Part shown: in pieces, positions 26,723 through 35,798 of the stretch
How the letters are laid out: each line of letters starts with the position of its first letter
How positions within the stretch are numbered: position 1 is the stretch's first letter
Assembly: GCA_036005185.1 (NCBI GenBank)
Contig: DASYQS010000049.1
Span: 1 to 64,000 of the forward strand
Length of the DNA: 64,000 bases
Source of the DNA: VBAU01 sp036005185
Lineage (GTDB): Bacteria > Bacteroidota > Bacteroidia > Chitinophagales > Chitinophagaceae
Reading direction: 5' to 3'
Translations under genes and position numbers: made by a program
Notes under the pieces: model-generated
Seen by the model: only the letters and a program-made list of their open reading frames with translations
The model's database searches: none
What the model was told of the DNA's origin: nothing

Positions 26723-28408
26723 CTAATAGCTCGGATTTTGAACCAAATAGCCCGGCAAATTTGAAGCTCCGTTAATGGCAGTTTCAGGAATGGGAAAAAT
26801 TCTTTTTTGCTTATCAGTATTGGTTTTTTCAGTCCATGTACCTTCGTACTTTCCAAAACGGATCATGTCCGTGCGACGCTGATGCTCCCAATACAATTCA
26901 AACCCGCGTTCACGGAACAGAAGATCCAATGAGATGCTCGTTAAGGGTGGAGCAGGAGTTGTAGCCGTCCTGGAAGCCCTCACAGTATTTACATCGGCAA
27001 GCGCACTTGCAGCGTCGTTATTTTTTCTAAGCTTTGCTTCGGCCCGCATCAAATAAACATCTGCCAGTCGAACGATAACAATGTCATGTTCGCCAGCATT
27101 TCTCCCCGTGGAAGACGACTTGCTGAATTCATATTTCTCTACCCTATAGCCCGTGCTATAGTTGCTACCGGCCACAGTAAAATCGATAAGTTCTGTGAAA
27201 TCGACAGGAAGCGCGGGCTTGTTACGGGTTACATTAAAGAGCTTACTGATCTTCATGTTTCCATTAGCACATTTGTAGAATGCGCCATTGGGGTCCTTTG
27301 TTAATCCATACTGCTGTCCTCTTAATATTCCGCGGTCAATATTAAAAGACGCAGCAGGAATACAAGAATCCACAGGTATGATCAGATTCTTTTTATAAAA
27401 CCGCGGATCAGCAACAGCAGGATCAATCGGCGCATAGGTGTTTACCCAGCTTCTGTAGAACTCGGGAGTAATTGCAGGGCCATCTGTTCCATTCGCAGCA
27501 GGATATTGTGGTAAGGGAAATTGGTCACCTGACAAAGAAAAATAGGCCATGCGGTTGTGTCCATTCAGGTCGGGCCGCTGGTCAATCGCAAAGACGAGTT
27601 CTTTATTGTCGTGATTATTATTATTGAAAATCGAAAAATATTCTGAGGCCAGCGCATATTGATTGGAAGCAATGATCTTATCACAGTATTCTATCACTTT
27701 ATCCATTTCCTCGGGTTTGAAAGTGAATGATGCTGCGTATCTATCTCGATATACTGCGGCATTAAGATACAGTCGGGCCAGCAAGCCCCAGGCGCCGGCT
27801 TTTGTTAAGCGGCCCGGACCTGTAGTTGTTTCCAATTGTGGTTCAACAGCCAGTAATTCTGATTTGATGTAATTGATAGCATCATCACCACGCACAATTG
27901 TGGAAAGCTCATCCGCTTTTTCTTTCACGAACGCAAGACCAAAAAGATCCAGCGTAAGCAAATTATAATATGCTCTCATTCCTCTTGCTTCGGCCAAAAA
28001 AGTTTTTGCATTAGGATCGTTGTTGGTAGCAAGTGCCTCGATGGCAGTGACAGCCCTAGATATACCTTGTGTGAGGTGGTTCCATGTAGATCTTATATTC
28101 GGATCCTGGCTGTTTGCTTCATGCTTGTGCAGGGAAATGTAAATACCATTATCACCCCAATCGGTCCCACCTCTGTATGGGAGGATCGCTTCATCAGTAG
28201 AAATTTCCTGGAGGGCAAAATAATTCGTATGCAGAAAGATGTCGGGTAGTTTCGCATATACAGGTGCTATATTTCCTTCAGCGATCTGTTTTTCAGTAAG
28301 CCCTGTTACGGAGGATTCATCAAGGATTTTCTCATTTAATTTAGTGCAGCCGTTCATGATGGCCACAACTATTGATAATAATATCAGTCTATATATTTTC
28401 CTTTTCAT
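26723..28408 (-). CDS. SusD/RagB outer-membrane nutrient-binding lipoprotein
   Basis: 561 residues with a lipobox signal (IVVAIMNGCTKLNEKI; lipidated Cys about residue 21). The SusD_RagB fold is seen in the N-terminal TPR-like part (NHLTQGISRAVTAIEALATN, AEARGMRAYYNLLTLDLFGL). The characteristic C-terminus contains VRLADVYLMRAEAKLRKNND, LLFRERGFELYWEHQRRTDM and RIFPIPETAINGASNLPGY. It captures a ligand at the cell surface and delivers it to the partner SusC, which ends 11 nt upstream. The ligand is unknown. Operon context with MIOX and a phosphodiesterase suggests an inositol-containing molecule rather than a common glycan. Confidence 0.95.
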   Translation of the reverse strand: MKRKIYRLILLSIVVAIMNGCTKLNEKILDESSVTGLTEKQIAEGNIAPVYAKLPDIFLHTNYFALQEISTDEAILPYRGGTDWGDNGIYISLHKHEANSQDPNIRSTWNHLTQGISRAVTAIEALATNNDPNAKTFLAEARGMRAYYNLLTLDLFGLAFVKEKADELSTIVRGDDAINYIKSELLAVEPQLETTTGPGRLTKAGAWGLLARLYLNAAVYRDRYAASFTFKPEEMDKVIEYCDKIIASNQYALASEYFSIFNNNNHDNKELVFAIDQRPDLNGHNRMAYFSLSGDQFPLPQYPAANGTDGPAITPEFYRSWVNTYAPIDPAVADPRFYKKNLIIPVDSCIPAASFNIDRGILRGQQYGLTKDPNGAFYKCANGNMKISKLFNVTRNKPALPVDFTELIDFTVAGSNYSTGYRVEKYEFSKSSSTGRNAGEHDIVIVRLADVYLMRAEAKLRKNNDAASALADVNTVRASRTATTPAPPLTSISLDLLFRERGFELYWEHQRRTDMIRFGKYEGTWTEKTNTDKQKRIFPIPETAINGASNLPGYLVQNPSY

Positions 28409-28419
28409 TTTTTTAATTT

Positions 28420-31404
28420 TTAAAATGAAAGATTTAAACTAAAGATCACTGATCTCGCTCGGGGATAACTTAGGTAATCGATACCGTACGAAGTAATGCC
28501 GTTAAGGTTTCTGTCAGCATTTACTTCCGGATCATATCCATCATAGTCTGTGATTACAAAAAGGTTCTGTCCTGTAACCGACAAGCGCAAGGTCTTAGCC
28601 CACTTGCTGATGCCAAGGGTGCTCGTATTGAAATTGTAACTAAGAACTATATTATTTAATCGCAGATAAGACCCATTTTTAAGGTATCGTGTACTTACCT
28701 GAGCTGCATTACTAACGGATTCTTTTGGCTCAGCGATGGCTTCGCGAGTCGTATTTGAACTCTTTGCCAGTCTTACTTTAATAAAATTAGTGTTGGCCGT
28801 GAAATCATATATCTTATTACCGGAAACCCCATTGAAATTAACGTCCAGGTCAAATCCTTTGTAAGAAGCGCCACCAAAAACATTATAAAGCAAATCAGGC
28901 AAAGCCTTGCCTGCTGCAATTCGGTCCTTATCTGTGGTAACACCGTCTTTGTCTATGTCTCGGTAAATACTCAGACTATCGTTTCCAATGCCTAGGTATT
29001 CTCTGAGGTAGAATGTTCCGACCGGTTCTCCATTAATATAACCATTAATGGTAGCGGAGGTTAAGCCTGCCGGTCCGGAAGCATTTCCCGAGGTGATGAC
29101 TGTATAGGGTGACTTCTGAACCTTGTTCTTCATGTAGGTCAAATTGCCTCCCACATTAAAGCTTACTCCATGTCTTGAATTATGTCTATACTCTAGATCC
29201 AGTTCAATCCCTTTATTCGTTATGGTCATGTCCGGTACATTCGTCCAAACACTTGATGCCGGTTGTATCGGGTCTGTTGGAGGGACTTCCAGCAAAATAT
29301 TACTGGAAACTTTATTAAAAAGATCAACGGTGCCCGACAATGCTCCCTTCATTAAACCGAAGTCAAGGCCCACATCGGTTTGCTCTGACACTTCCCATTG
29401 TATGTCGGGATTGGCCAGCCTTGTATACACCGTTCCGGCGGGATATGGTCCCGTTGGATAAAGCGGATAACTCTGACCTGCGGCTGTTGATGAATTAAAC
29501 AAGGGTTGTGTAATTTTTGCCGGTATCTCTTGATTGCCTGTTTTCCCCCAGCCGGCTCTCAGTTTTAAATTGGTGAATGGAGAATTTTGGAGAAACTCTT
29601 CCTTTGACATTTCCCATCCCAATGAGAAGGACGGAAAATAGCCATATTTGTTATTCTCACCGAATTTAGAAGATCCATCAGCTCTGAAATTGACCGTGGC
29701 CAAGTATTTACCTGCGTACTGGTAAGTTATCCTACCAAAAAATGATTGCAGCTCATTGATGAAAGCATAACCGCCGGGCCGGTTGTTAGTAAGATCTAAA
29801 AGTTGTCCCAAGCCTGGGTTATACTGCGGTTCTACCGGTACAATGGGGAAATTGTTGATGCTATTATTTCTTCCCTGTACAAATATTCTTTGATAAGAAT
29901 AACCCGCCAATGCAGTTGCATTATGCTCCGATCTGCTGAAACTATAAGTAAGATAATTTTCGATCAGCCTGTTCCGGTTGTAATTGTAAAAAGTCTCTAG
30001 TCTTCCAAGCCGCACGGGTACTGCACTTGGGAGGGACTGAATGTCATTGGTACCATTTGAATTATCGATGCCAAAATTCAGTTTATACACCAACCCTTTT
30101 ATGATCTTGAATGAAGGTGAAATATTACCTACAACTCGGTTTATCTTGCTCATCTCCCTATCCAGTTTAAAAGAGATCAACGGGTTATTAAGGTTCTGGT
30201 ACACCGCCGGATTTCCGTTGGCATCATAAGCAGGATAGGTAGGATTACTGCTGATGGCATCGCCAATGATGTTGGAAAAAAATGGGCGATTATTATCAGT
30301 TGTACTCACGCCTAAATTAATCTCAAGGGAGAGTCTGTCGTCCCAAAATTTCTGTGTAACATTAAACCGGCCCGAATACCTATCAAGCTCATTTGTTTTG
30401 ATGATGCCTTGCTGCTTTTGCATTCCAAAGGAAGCATAATATGTTAGCTTATTGGCACCCCCACTCAATGTAAGGTTATAATCCTGGGTGATACCTGTTC
30501 TTGTTGCTACTTTTTGCCAATCTGTAGACCCACCCTTATCGTCCAAAATACCAACTTTGGGAACTTCAATCCTGAATTCACTGGCGGTGAAAACCGGCAA
30601 TGCTCTTGCCATCCTTGAAAAGCCTACGCTGCTAGAGAACGTAAGGGTTGAAGTACCAGCTTTGCCTTTTTTAGTAGTGATGATAACCACACCATTCGCT
30701 CCACGGGCACCATAGATAGCAGTGGCAGACGCATCCTTCAACACATCGATCGATTCTATATCCTGTGCATTAATGAAATTCAATGGATCGCCTCTTCCTG
30801 TGGCTGAGTTATCCATTGGCAAACCATCAATAACAAACAGAGGAGTGCTTCCAGTTCTAACCCCACCGGGCCCCCTGATTGTTATTCCCTGATTGACGCC
30901 TGGTTCGCCGCTGACAGCTGTAACATTTACTCCCGCTATTTTACCCTGCAGCAATTGCTGCGGAGAGTTGATAATTCCCTTATTAAAATCACTATTCTTT
31001 AATGACTTCACTGATCCTGTTACATCTTTTTTGTTCTGTGTACCGTATCCAACCACTACTACATCTGTCAAGGTAACTGAAGTGGGTATGAGTACAACAG
31101 AATAAGAAGAGGCTGAAGTAATTTTCACTTCAGTGCTTTGAAAAGAAACTGAACTGAAAACAAGCACATCGCCATCTTTTACAGAAATTATAAAAGATCC
31201 GTCCTCACCTGTAATCGTAGAAGTCTGAGTTCCTTTGACCGAGACGGTTACTAAAGCAACCGGGCTGCTCTTTTCATCTTTTACTATTCCGCTGATCTGT
31301 CTTTGCTGCGCCTGAGTGGTCAGCATGATCACAGAAAAAAAGAATGCAAGGATTGCCGGCACCATCCGGGAAAAAGAAAATCGTGGTTTTAGCGTTCGCA
31401 TCAT
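28420..31404 (-). CDS. SusC/RagA TonB-linked outer-membrane transporter
   Basis: A 994-residue TonB-dependent channel. The signal region (AILAFFFSVIMLTTQAQQ) is followed by a carboxypeptidase-like domain (ISGIVKDEKSSPVALVTVSV, about 35-110). The TonB-interacting/plug region comes next, with VTLTDVVVVGYGTQNKKDVT, GVNVTAVSGEPGVNQGITIR and SIDVLKDASATAIYGARGAN. A large 22-strand barrel completes it, ending in an aromatic C-terminus (ARSVIFSLNLSF). It imports the ligand bound by the SusD just downstream. It starts 83 nt after the end of the MIOX gene on the same strand. Confidence 0.96.
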   Translation of the reverse strand: MMRTLKPRFSFSRMVPAILAFFFSVIMLTTQAQQRQISGIVKDEKSSPVALVTVSVKGTQTSTITGEDGSFIISVKDGDVLVFSSVSFQSTEVKITSASSYSVVLIPTSVTLTDVVVVGYGTQNKKDVTGSVKSLKNSDFNKGIINSPQQLLQGKIAGVNVTAVSGEPGVNQGITIRGPGGVRTGSTPLFVIDGLPMDNSATGRGDPLNFINAQDIESIDVLKDASATAIYGARGANGVVIITTKKGKAGTSTLTFSSSVGFSRMARALPVFTASEFRIEVPKVGILDDKGGSTDWQKVATRTGITQDYNLTLSGGANKLTYYASFGMQKQQGIIKTNELDRYSGRFNVTQKFWDDRLSLEINLGVSTTDNNRPFFSNIIGDAISSNPTYPAYDANGNPAVYQNLNNPLISFKLDREMSKINRVVGNISPSFKIIKGLVYKLNFGIDNSNGTNDIQSLPSAVPVRLGRLETFYNYNRNRLIENYLTYSFSRSEHNATALAGYSYQRIFVQGRNNSINNFPIVPVEPQYNPGLGQLLDLTNNRPGGYAFINELQSFFGRITYQYAGKYLATVNFRADGSSKFGENNKYGYFPSFSLGWEMSKEEFLQNSPFTNLKLRAGWGKTGNQEIPAKITQPLFNSSTAAGQSYPLYPTGPYPAGTVYTRLANPDIQWEVSEQTDVGLDFGLMKGALSGTVDLFNKVSSNILLEVPPTDPIQPASSVWTNVPDMTITNKGIELDLEYRHNSRHGVSFNVGGNLTYMKNKVQKSPYTVITSGNASGPAGLTSATINGYINGEPVGTFYLREYLGIGNDSLSIYRDIDKDGVTTDKDRIAAGKALPDLLYNVFGGASYKGFDLDVNFNGVSGNKIYDFTANTNFIKVRLAKSSNTTREAIAEPKESVSNAAQVSTRYLKNGSYLRLNNIVLSYNFNTSTLGISKWAKTLRLSVTGQNLFVITDYDGYDPEVNADRNLNGITSYGIDYLSYPRARSVIFSLNLSF

Positions 31405-31487
31405 AGCAATTAATTTTGGTTTGAGAAAGAGTTATAAAAAAAAATCGACCTGAATAAAATTTTTAAACCTGGCACCTTTTAAAAGTA

Positions 31488-32372
31488 TCAGAACTTAAGT
31501 GTTGCCGGTAAATATTTAGCCAACAGTTCTTCATAATAAGGTTTAAGCTTTTTCCAATCTGGCGGCTCCGGATTTTTAGAATAGAGATCATAAGGATTGA
31601 AAAGTTTTACCCATTTCAGCATTTCCTGGTCATGATCATCCATCAGATAATCATAAGCTCCCTCCCGGTGCCATGCATAAAAGGAATGGTAACGAAGCAT
31701 GTATAGACCAGATTCAGGCAAGTAATTTTTCATCATTTGATACACATATTCATCATGCCCCCACGACATGTAAACATTTCTTAGCCCGCAGCCCTCGGTA
31801 TATACTCCATATTTAGAATTATATTTCTCATTATTATAATCCGGATTATGTTTAAAAAATTCCGGATAAACTATTTTATCCGAATAAGCGCAACCAACTG
31901 GGAATGTATCGCCCACAACAGCCCATTGTGGCTCGCCAAACAAACATAAAACCTTCCCCATATCATGCATCAATCCTACGAGTACCATCCAATCTGGGTG
32001 ACCATCCCTGCGAATAGCTTCGGAAGTCTGAAGCAAATGCTGAAACTGATCAAGGTCAGTATCAGGATCAGAATCGTCTACGAGTTCATTTAAGAAATTG
32101 AAAGCATCCCAAACCGGCATTTCTTTTTTTGAAAAGGAAAGAAATTCCTTTCTTTTTTCCATTACAAAATCATAAGTCTGGTAGGTATGGTTCAGTCGGT
32201 AAAATTCTTTTACAGTATCCCGTTCAGGATTATCATAGTTCCTGTATTCATCTGTTGTTTTTGCCGTTGCAATAGTTTCAGGATCGGGATAGCGACGGAG
32301 AAGATCATCTTCCCATTCATCAAGATTTTTAAGCGGAACTGCTTCAAAACTGTTTGTATTCATGTTGTTCAA
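31488..32372 (-). CDS. myo-inositol oxygenase (MIOX)
   Basis: Non-haem di-iron enzyme that cleaves myo-inositol with O2 to D-glucuronate (EC 1.13.99.1). All six iron ligands of animal MIOX have counterparts at matching spacing: His112 (QHLLQTSEAIR), His136-Asp137 (LVGLMHDMGKVL), His206 (YMSWGHDEYVYQ), His229 (LRYHSFYAWH) and Asp262 (LFNPYDLYSK). FGEPQWAVVGDTFPVGC is a family fingerprint, and the 294-residue length is close to the human enzyme. It has no signal peptide, so it is cytoplasmic. It is the first gene of the operon with SusC, SusD, an exported phosphodiesterase and an SSS symporter, and is divergent from a LacI gene. MIOX is mainly eukaryotic and scattered in bacteria. Confidence 0.95.
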   Translation of the reverse strand: MNNMNTNSFEAVPLKNLDEWEDDLLRRYPDPETIATAKTTDEYRNYDNPERDTVKEFYRLNHTYQTYDFVMEKRKEFLSFSKKEMPVWDAFNFLNELVDDSDPDTDLDQFQHLLQTSEAIRRDGHPDWMVLVGLMHDMGKVLCLFGEPQWAVVGDTFPVGCAYSDKIVYPEFFKHNPDYNNEKYNSKYGVYTEGCGLRNVYMSWGHDEYVYQMMKNYLPESGLYMLRYHSFYAWHREGAYDYLMDDHDQEMLKWVKLFNPYDLYSKNPEPPDWKKLKPYYEELLAKYLPATLKF

Positions 32373-32631
32373 TTTTACTAAATTAGATAAGGGAACCTTA
32401 CTACAGCTAAAGCCTGTAATAAGAATATATTACCATTTGATTAACTGCCTTGTTATTTAAGAAATAAAATTGTTTGGGGACACAAAAAAGTGCTGAAGAC
32501 AACTTGTAAAGCTCTACATGAAGAAGGCTTAAAGTTCGTTTCGCAAGCATATTCTTTAGCAACCGTTGGTGTCGGAATACTAAAGTGACAATTTTAAATC
32601 GCAAACAGACGCATAAGAACATTTTTATTTA

Positions 32632-32645
32632 CGAAACCGTTTTCG
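32632..32645. promoter_or_regulatory. LacI-type operator between MIOX and lacI genes
   Basis: CGAAACCGTTTTCG, a 14-bp near-palindrome differing by one base from the perfect site at 50244. It is centred about 40 nt before the LacI start codon, in the 306-base divergent region shared with MIOX. It could serve autoregulation, control of the MIOX operon, or both. No clear TTTG/TAnnTTTG promoter is visible in this region. Confidence 0.65.
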
Positions 32646-32678
32646 CAGAATACCTCGCAATGAAATAATTTTTTTTCA

Positions 32679-33692
32679 ATGAGTGTGAAAATCAGAGACC
32701 TCGCAAAACAATTAAATCTGTCCGTTGCCACTATTTCAAAAGCGCTTAAAGATAGTCATGAAATAAGCCCGGAAACGAAACAAAGAGTGTTCGAACTTGC
32801 AAAGAAATTAAGCTACATCCCCAATCCATATGCAAGCAGCCTGCGCAAAAGAAACAGTAAAACGATCGCTGTTGTACTGCCAGAAGTAGCAGATAGTTTT
32901 TTTTCTCTGGCCATAAACGGAATTGAGTCCGTTGCTCATGATAAAGGCTATCATGTACTGATTTATCTGACACATGAAAGTTTTGAAAGAGAAGAAGCGA
33001 TATTAAAAGAATTCAAAAGCGGACGGGTGGATGGGATACTCATGTCCGTATCCGGTGAAACCTGCAACAGCAATCATATTAAAGAGGTAATCGCCGCCGG
33101 AATGCCCCTTGTATTCTTTGACAGAGTGTGTGATGATGTTGATACAGCAAAAATTGTTACGGATGATTTTGAAAGCAGCTATAAAGCTACCTCTTACCTT
33201 ATCAGGAAGGGTTGTAAAAAAATCATCTATTTATCCGCCTCACCTGCCCTCTCTATCAACATTAAAAGAATGGAAGGATATAAAAAGGCGATTGCTGATC
33301 ATGCGATAAAAAATACGGAGGTAGAGATTATTTCCTGTTATGGCGATGTAGAGGCAAATTATAAAATCATCAAAGATCTGCTGACGAAAAAAAATAAACC
33401 TGATGGCATTATTGCATCAGTAGAAAAACTTACTACGCCTGTTTATATAGCCTGCAAAGATCTGGAGCTGACTATTCCCAATGATCTAAAGCTTATTTGC
33501 TTTACCAATCTGCAAACAGCCCTGATATTAGACCCACCATTGACTACCATTACACAACCAGCTTTTGAAATGGGCAAAACAGCGGCGACTATATTGTTTA
33601 AAGGAATAGAGAAAAAGAGTTTTGATCTTTCAAAAGAAAGGGTTGTACTGCCTTCTGTACTCGCAGAACGATTATCAACAGGAAATTGTTGA
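32679..33692 (+). CDS. LacI-family transcription regulator (first paralogue)
   Basis: 337 residues: an N-terminal LacI helix-turn-helix (VKIRDLAKQLNLSVATISKA, hinge NPYASSLRKRNSKT), then a periplasmic-binding-protein-like effector domain (FFSLAINGIESVAHDKGYHV, GRVDGILMSVSGE, IVTDDFESSYKATSYLIRKG). A member of the LacI/GalR family that responds to a sugar or related ligand. It is divergent from the MIOX operon, with an operator in its own upstream region. It is closely related to the second LacI at 38110-39162. The reading of a shared operator with the lyase genes and SusC2 makes it a candidate master regulator of the whole region. Confidence 0.94.
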   Translation: MSVKIRDLAKQLNLSVATISKALKDSHEISPETKQRVFELAKKLSYIPNPYASSLRKRNSKTIAVVLPEVADSFFSLAINGIESVAHDKGYHVLIYLTHESFEREEAILKEFKSGRVDGILMSVSGETCNSNHIKEVIAAGMPLVFFDRVCDDVDTAKIVTDDFESSYKATSYLIRKGCKKIIYLSASPALSINIKRMEGYKKAIADHAIKNTEVEIISCYGDVEANYKIIKDLLTKKNKPDGIIASVEKLTTPVYIACKDLELTIPNDLKLICFTNLQTALILDPPLTTITQPAFEMGKTAATILFKGIEKKSFDLSKERVVLPSVLAERLSTGNC

Positions 33693-33735
33693 TTGTAATT
33701 AGTTTATTACTCAACCGTTTTCTAGAATAATTTTA

Positions 33736-33749
33736 CGAGAACGTTTTCG
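33736..33749. promoter_or_regulatory. LacI-type operator upstream of heparinase-PL8 genes
   Basis: CGAGAACGTTTTCG within TTTACGAGAACGTTTTCGTAAA, one mismatch from the perfect palindrome at 50244. It lies 174 nt before the lyase start codon in the 231-nt gap after the LacI gene. A partial site (AACCGTTTTCT) lies 15-25 nt to its left. Confidence 0.7.
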
Positions 33750-33923
33750 TAAAAACTACGGACCTGATGAAATACAAATGCAGAGATTGTTTGGAGGAAT
33801 AATTAATTTTCTACTTTAAAAACAATTTTCTTTTTTCTTTTTGCTATGTTTTGAGTATCGTTGTTTGTCCATATCATCCTTCTATTCGAATGGAATCAAT
33901 CATCCAGATTTAACACTTGCCAT

Positions 33924-35798
33924 ATGTACAAGAAATATTTTTTGTTAAGCTTACTGTGCTTTACACTTGTCAATGAATGTATTTTTTCGCAAACGGATCA
34001 CATAGGCACATTCAACCCTCCACCTCATCCTCGCATTTTACTTTTCAAGAACGAGGAAAATACATTAAAGAAAAATGTCAGCACCAATGCAATCTGGACC
34101 AATGTACAACAGGCTATATTGAATGAATCTGATCGTTTAATAACCGCTCCTCCTGTTCAACGAATCCAGATAGGGCGTCGCTTATTGGATAAATCAAGGG
34201 AAGCTTTACGACGCATGTTTTTTCTTTCCTATGCTTATCGCATTACCGAAAACAAGAAATATGCTGAAAGGGGAGAAAAAGAATTGCTGACGATTGCTGG
34301 TTTCAGTGATTGGAACCCATCTCATTTTTTAGATGTGGCTGAAATGACAATGGCGATGGCAATAGGATATGATTGGCTGTATGATTATCTATCTCCTGCG
34401 TCACGATCTGCCATTAAAGAAGCTATTTTGAAAAAAGGGTTAGAGCCCTCTTTGGATTCAAAATATAATAGCTGGTTGCGGGCAGAACATAACTGGAACC
34501 AGGTATGTAATGCAGGTATGACATACGGCGCTATGGCTATTTATGAAGATCAACCAGAACTAGCCAAACAAATTATAAACCGCGCCATAGAATCAATTGA
34601 GTTACCCATGAAGGATTATGCACCCGACGGCGGTTATCCGGAAGGTTATGGCTATTGGGGTTATGGAACCAGCTTTAATATAATGTTCCTAAGCGCCGTT
34701 GATAAACTCTTTGGAAAAGATTTTGGTTTAAGCAAAATGCCGGGGTTTTTACATACTGCCAGTTTTCTTGAAAACATGACCGGCACAACTGGCAAGCCTT
34801 TTAATTACTCTGATGCAGGAGGTAATGGTGGACTTCATCCAGCAATGTTTTGGTTTGCTGCTAAAACAAAAGACCCCTCCTTATTATGGGTAGAAAAAAA
34901 TTATTTAAATGATAATGCACAGAAATATATTAGTGACCGTTTACTGCCAGCAATGTTGCTATGGGGTCATGGCGTTGATATGAATAAGATCACACCGCCA
35001 AAATCAACAATATGGATAGGCCAAGGCAAAAACCCTGTTGCTTTAATGCGCACATCATGGACAGATACAAATGCTATTTATGTGGCAATGAAAGGAGGCT
35101 CTGTTTCCGTGAACCATGCACATATGGACGTTGGCTCTTTTGTTATGGATGCCGATGGCGTTCGTTGGGCCATGGACTTTGGCATGCAAGATTATGAATC
35201 GTTAGAATCAAAAGGCATACAAGTTTTTGGTAGAACGCAGGATGCACAACGTTGGACTATTTTTCGTTATACCAACCTTGTTCACAATACGCTTGCTATA
35301 AACAACCAGCATCAAAAAGTTACTGGCCACGCTCCTATAGTTAGTTCAGGAACCAATTCTTCTTTTATGAATGCAGTTACTGATTTAAGCGAGATCTATA
35401 AAGGCTCGGTGGCTAAAGTTATGCGAGGTGTTGCGGTTGTGGATCAAAGTTATGTAGTAGTTCGTGATGAGATTGAAACGCTGGATAGCACGACAACTGT
35501 ACGCTGGACCATGCTAACACCCACGACGATAAAAATTTCCGGTGCGAATCAAGCTGAATTAACACAAAAAGACAAAAAACTAATTCTACAGGTTGATGCA
35601 CCATCAAATATTACAATGAAAACATGGTCAACAGATCCACCAAATAGTTATGATGCTCCTAACCCCGGCACAGCCTTGGTTGGTTTTGAAATGACTGTGC
35701 CTGCACATACAAAAACTGAATGGGTTGTAAAACTGATACCGGAAAAAGCTTTGAAAAGTGCAATCAAAAAAATTCAACCTCTAAAAAGCTGGAAATGA
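33924..35798 (+). CDS. heparinase II/III-type polysaccharide lyase
   Basis: Exported 624-residue protein. After a signal peptide (MYKKYFLLSLLCFTLVNECI) comes an (alpha/alpha) toroid (ADRLITAPPVQ-like region, MAMAIGYDWLYDYLSPASRS, WLRAEHNWNQVCNAGMTYGA, GGYPEGYGYWGYGTSFNIMF). The heparinase II/III beta-sheet domain follows with the diagnostic SVNHAHMDVGSFVMDADGVR (about 396-415), the His-x-His-x-Asp-x-Gly-Ser-Phe signature. It cleaves a uronic-acid polysaccharide by beta-elimination, leaving an unsaturated end. The exact polysaccharide (heparin-like, alginate-like or another glucuronate polymer) is not fixed by sequence. I start at ATG 33924 because it opens directly into the signal peptide. 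Its stop overlaps the PL8 start by 4 nt. Confidence 0.88.
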   Translation: MYKKYFLLSLLCFTLVNECIFSQTDHIGTFNPPPHPRILLFKNEENTLKKNVSTNAIWTNVQQAILNESDRLITAPPVQRIQIGRRLLDKSREALRRMFFLSYAYRITENKKYAERGEKELLTIAGFSDWNPSHFLDVAEMTMAMAIGYDWLYDYLSPASRSAIKEAILKKGLEPSLDSKYNSWLRAEHNWNQVCNAGMTYGAMAIYEDQPELAKQIINRAIESIELPMKDYAPDGGYPEGYGYWGYGTSFNIMFLSAVDKLFGKDFGLSKMPGFLHTASFLENMTGTTGKPFNYSDAGGNGGLHPAMFWFAAKTKDPSLLWVEKNYLNDNAQKYISDRLLPAMLLWGHGVDMNKITPPKSTIWIGQGKNPVALMRTSWTDTNAIYVAMKGGSVSVNHAHMDVGSFVMDADGVRWAMDFGMQDYESLESKGIQVFGRTQDAQRWTIFRYTNLVHNTLAINNQHQKVTGHAPIVSSGTNSSFMNAVTDLSEIYKGSVAKVMRGVAVVDQSYVVVRDEIETLDSTTTVRWTMLTPTTIKISGANQAELTQKDKKLILQVDAPSNITMKTWSTDPPNSYDAPNPGTALVGFEMTVPAHTKTEWVVKLIPEKALKSAIKKIQPLKSWK

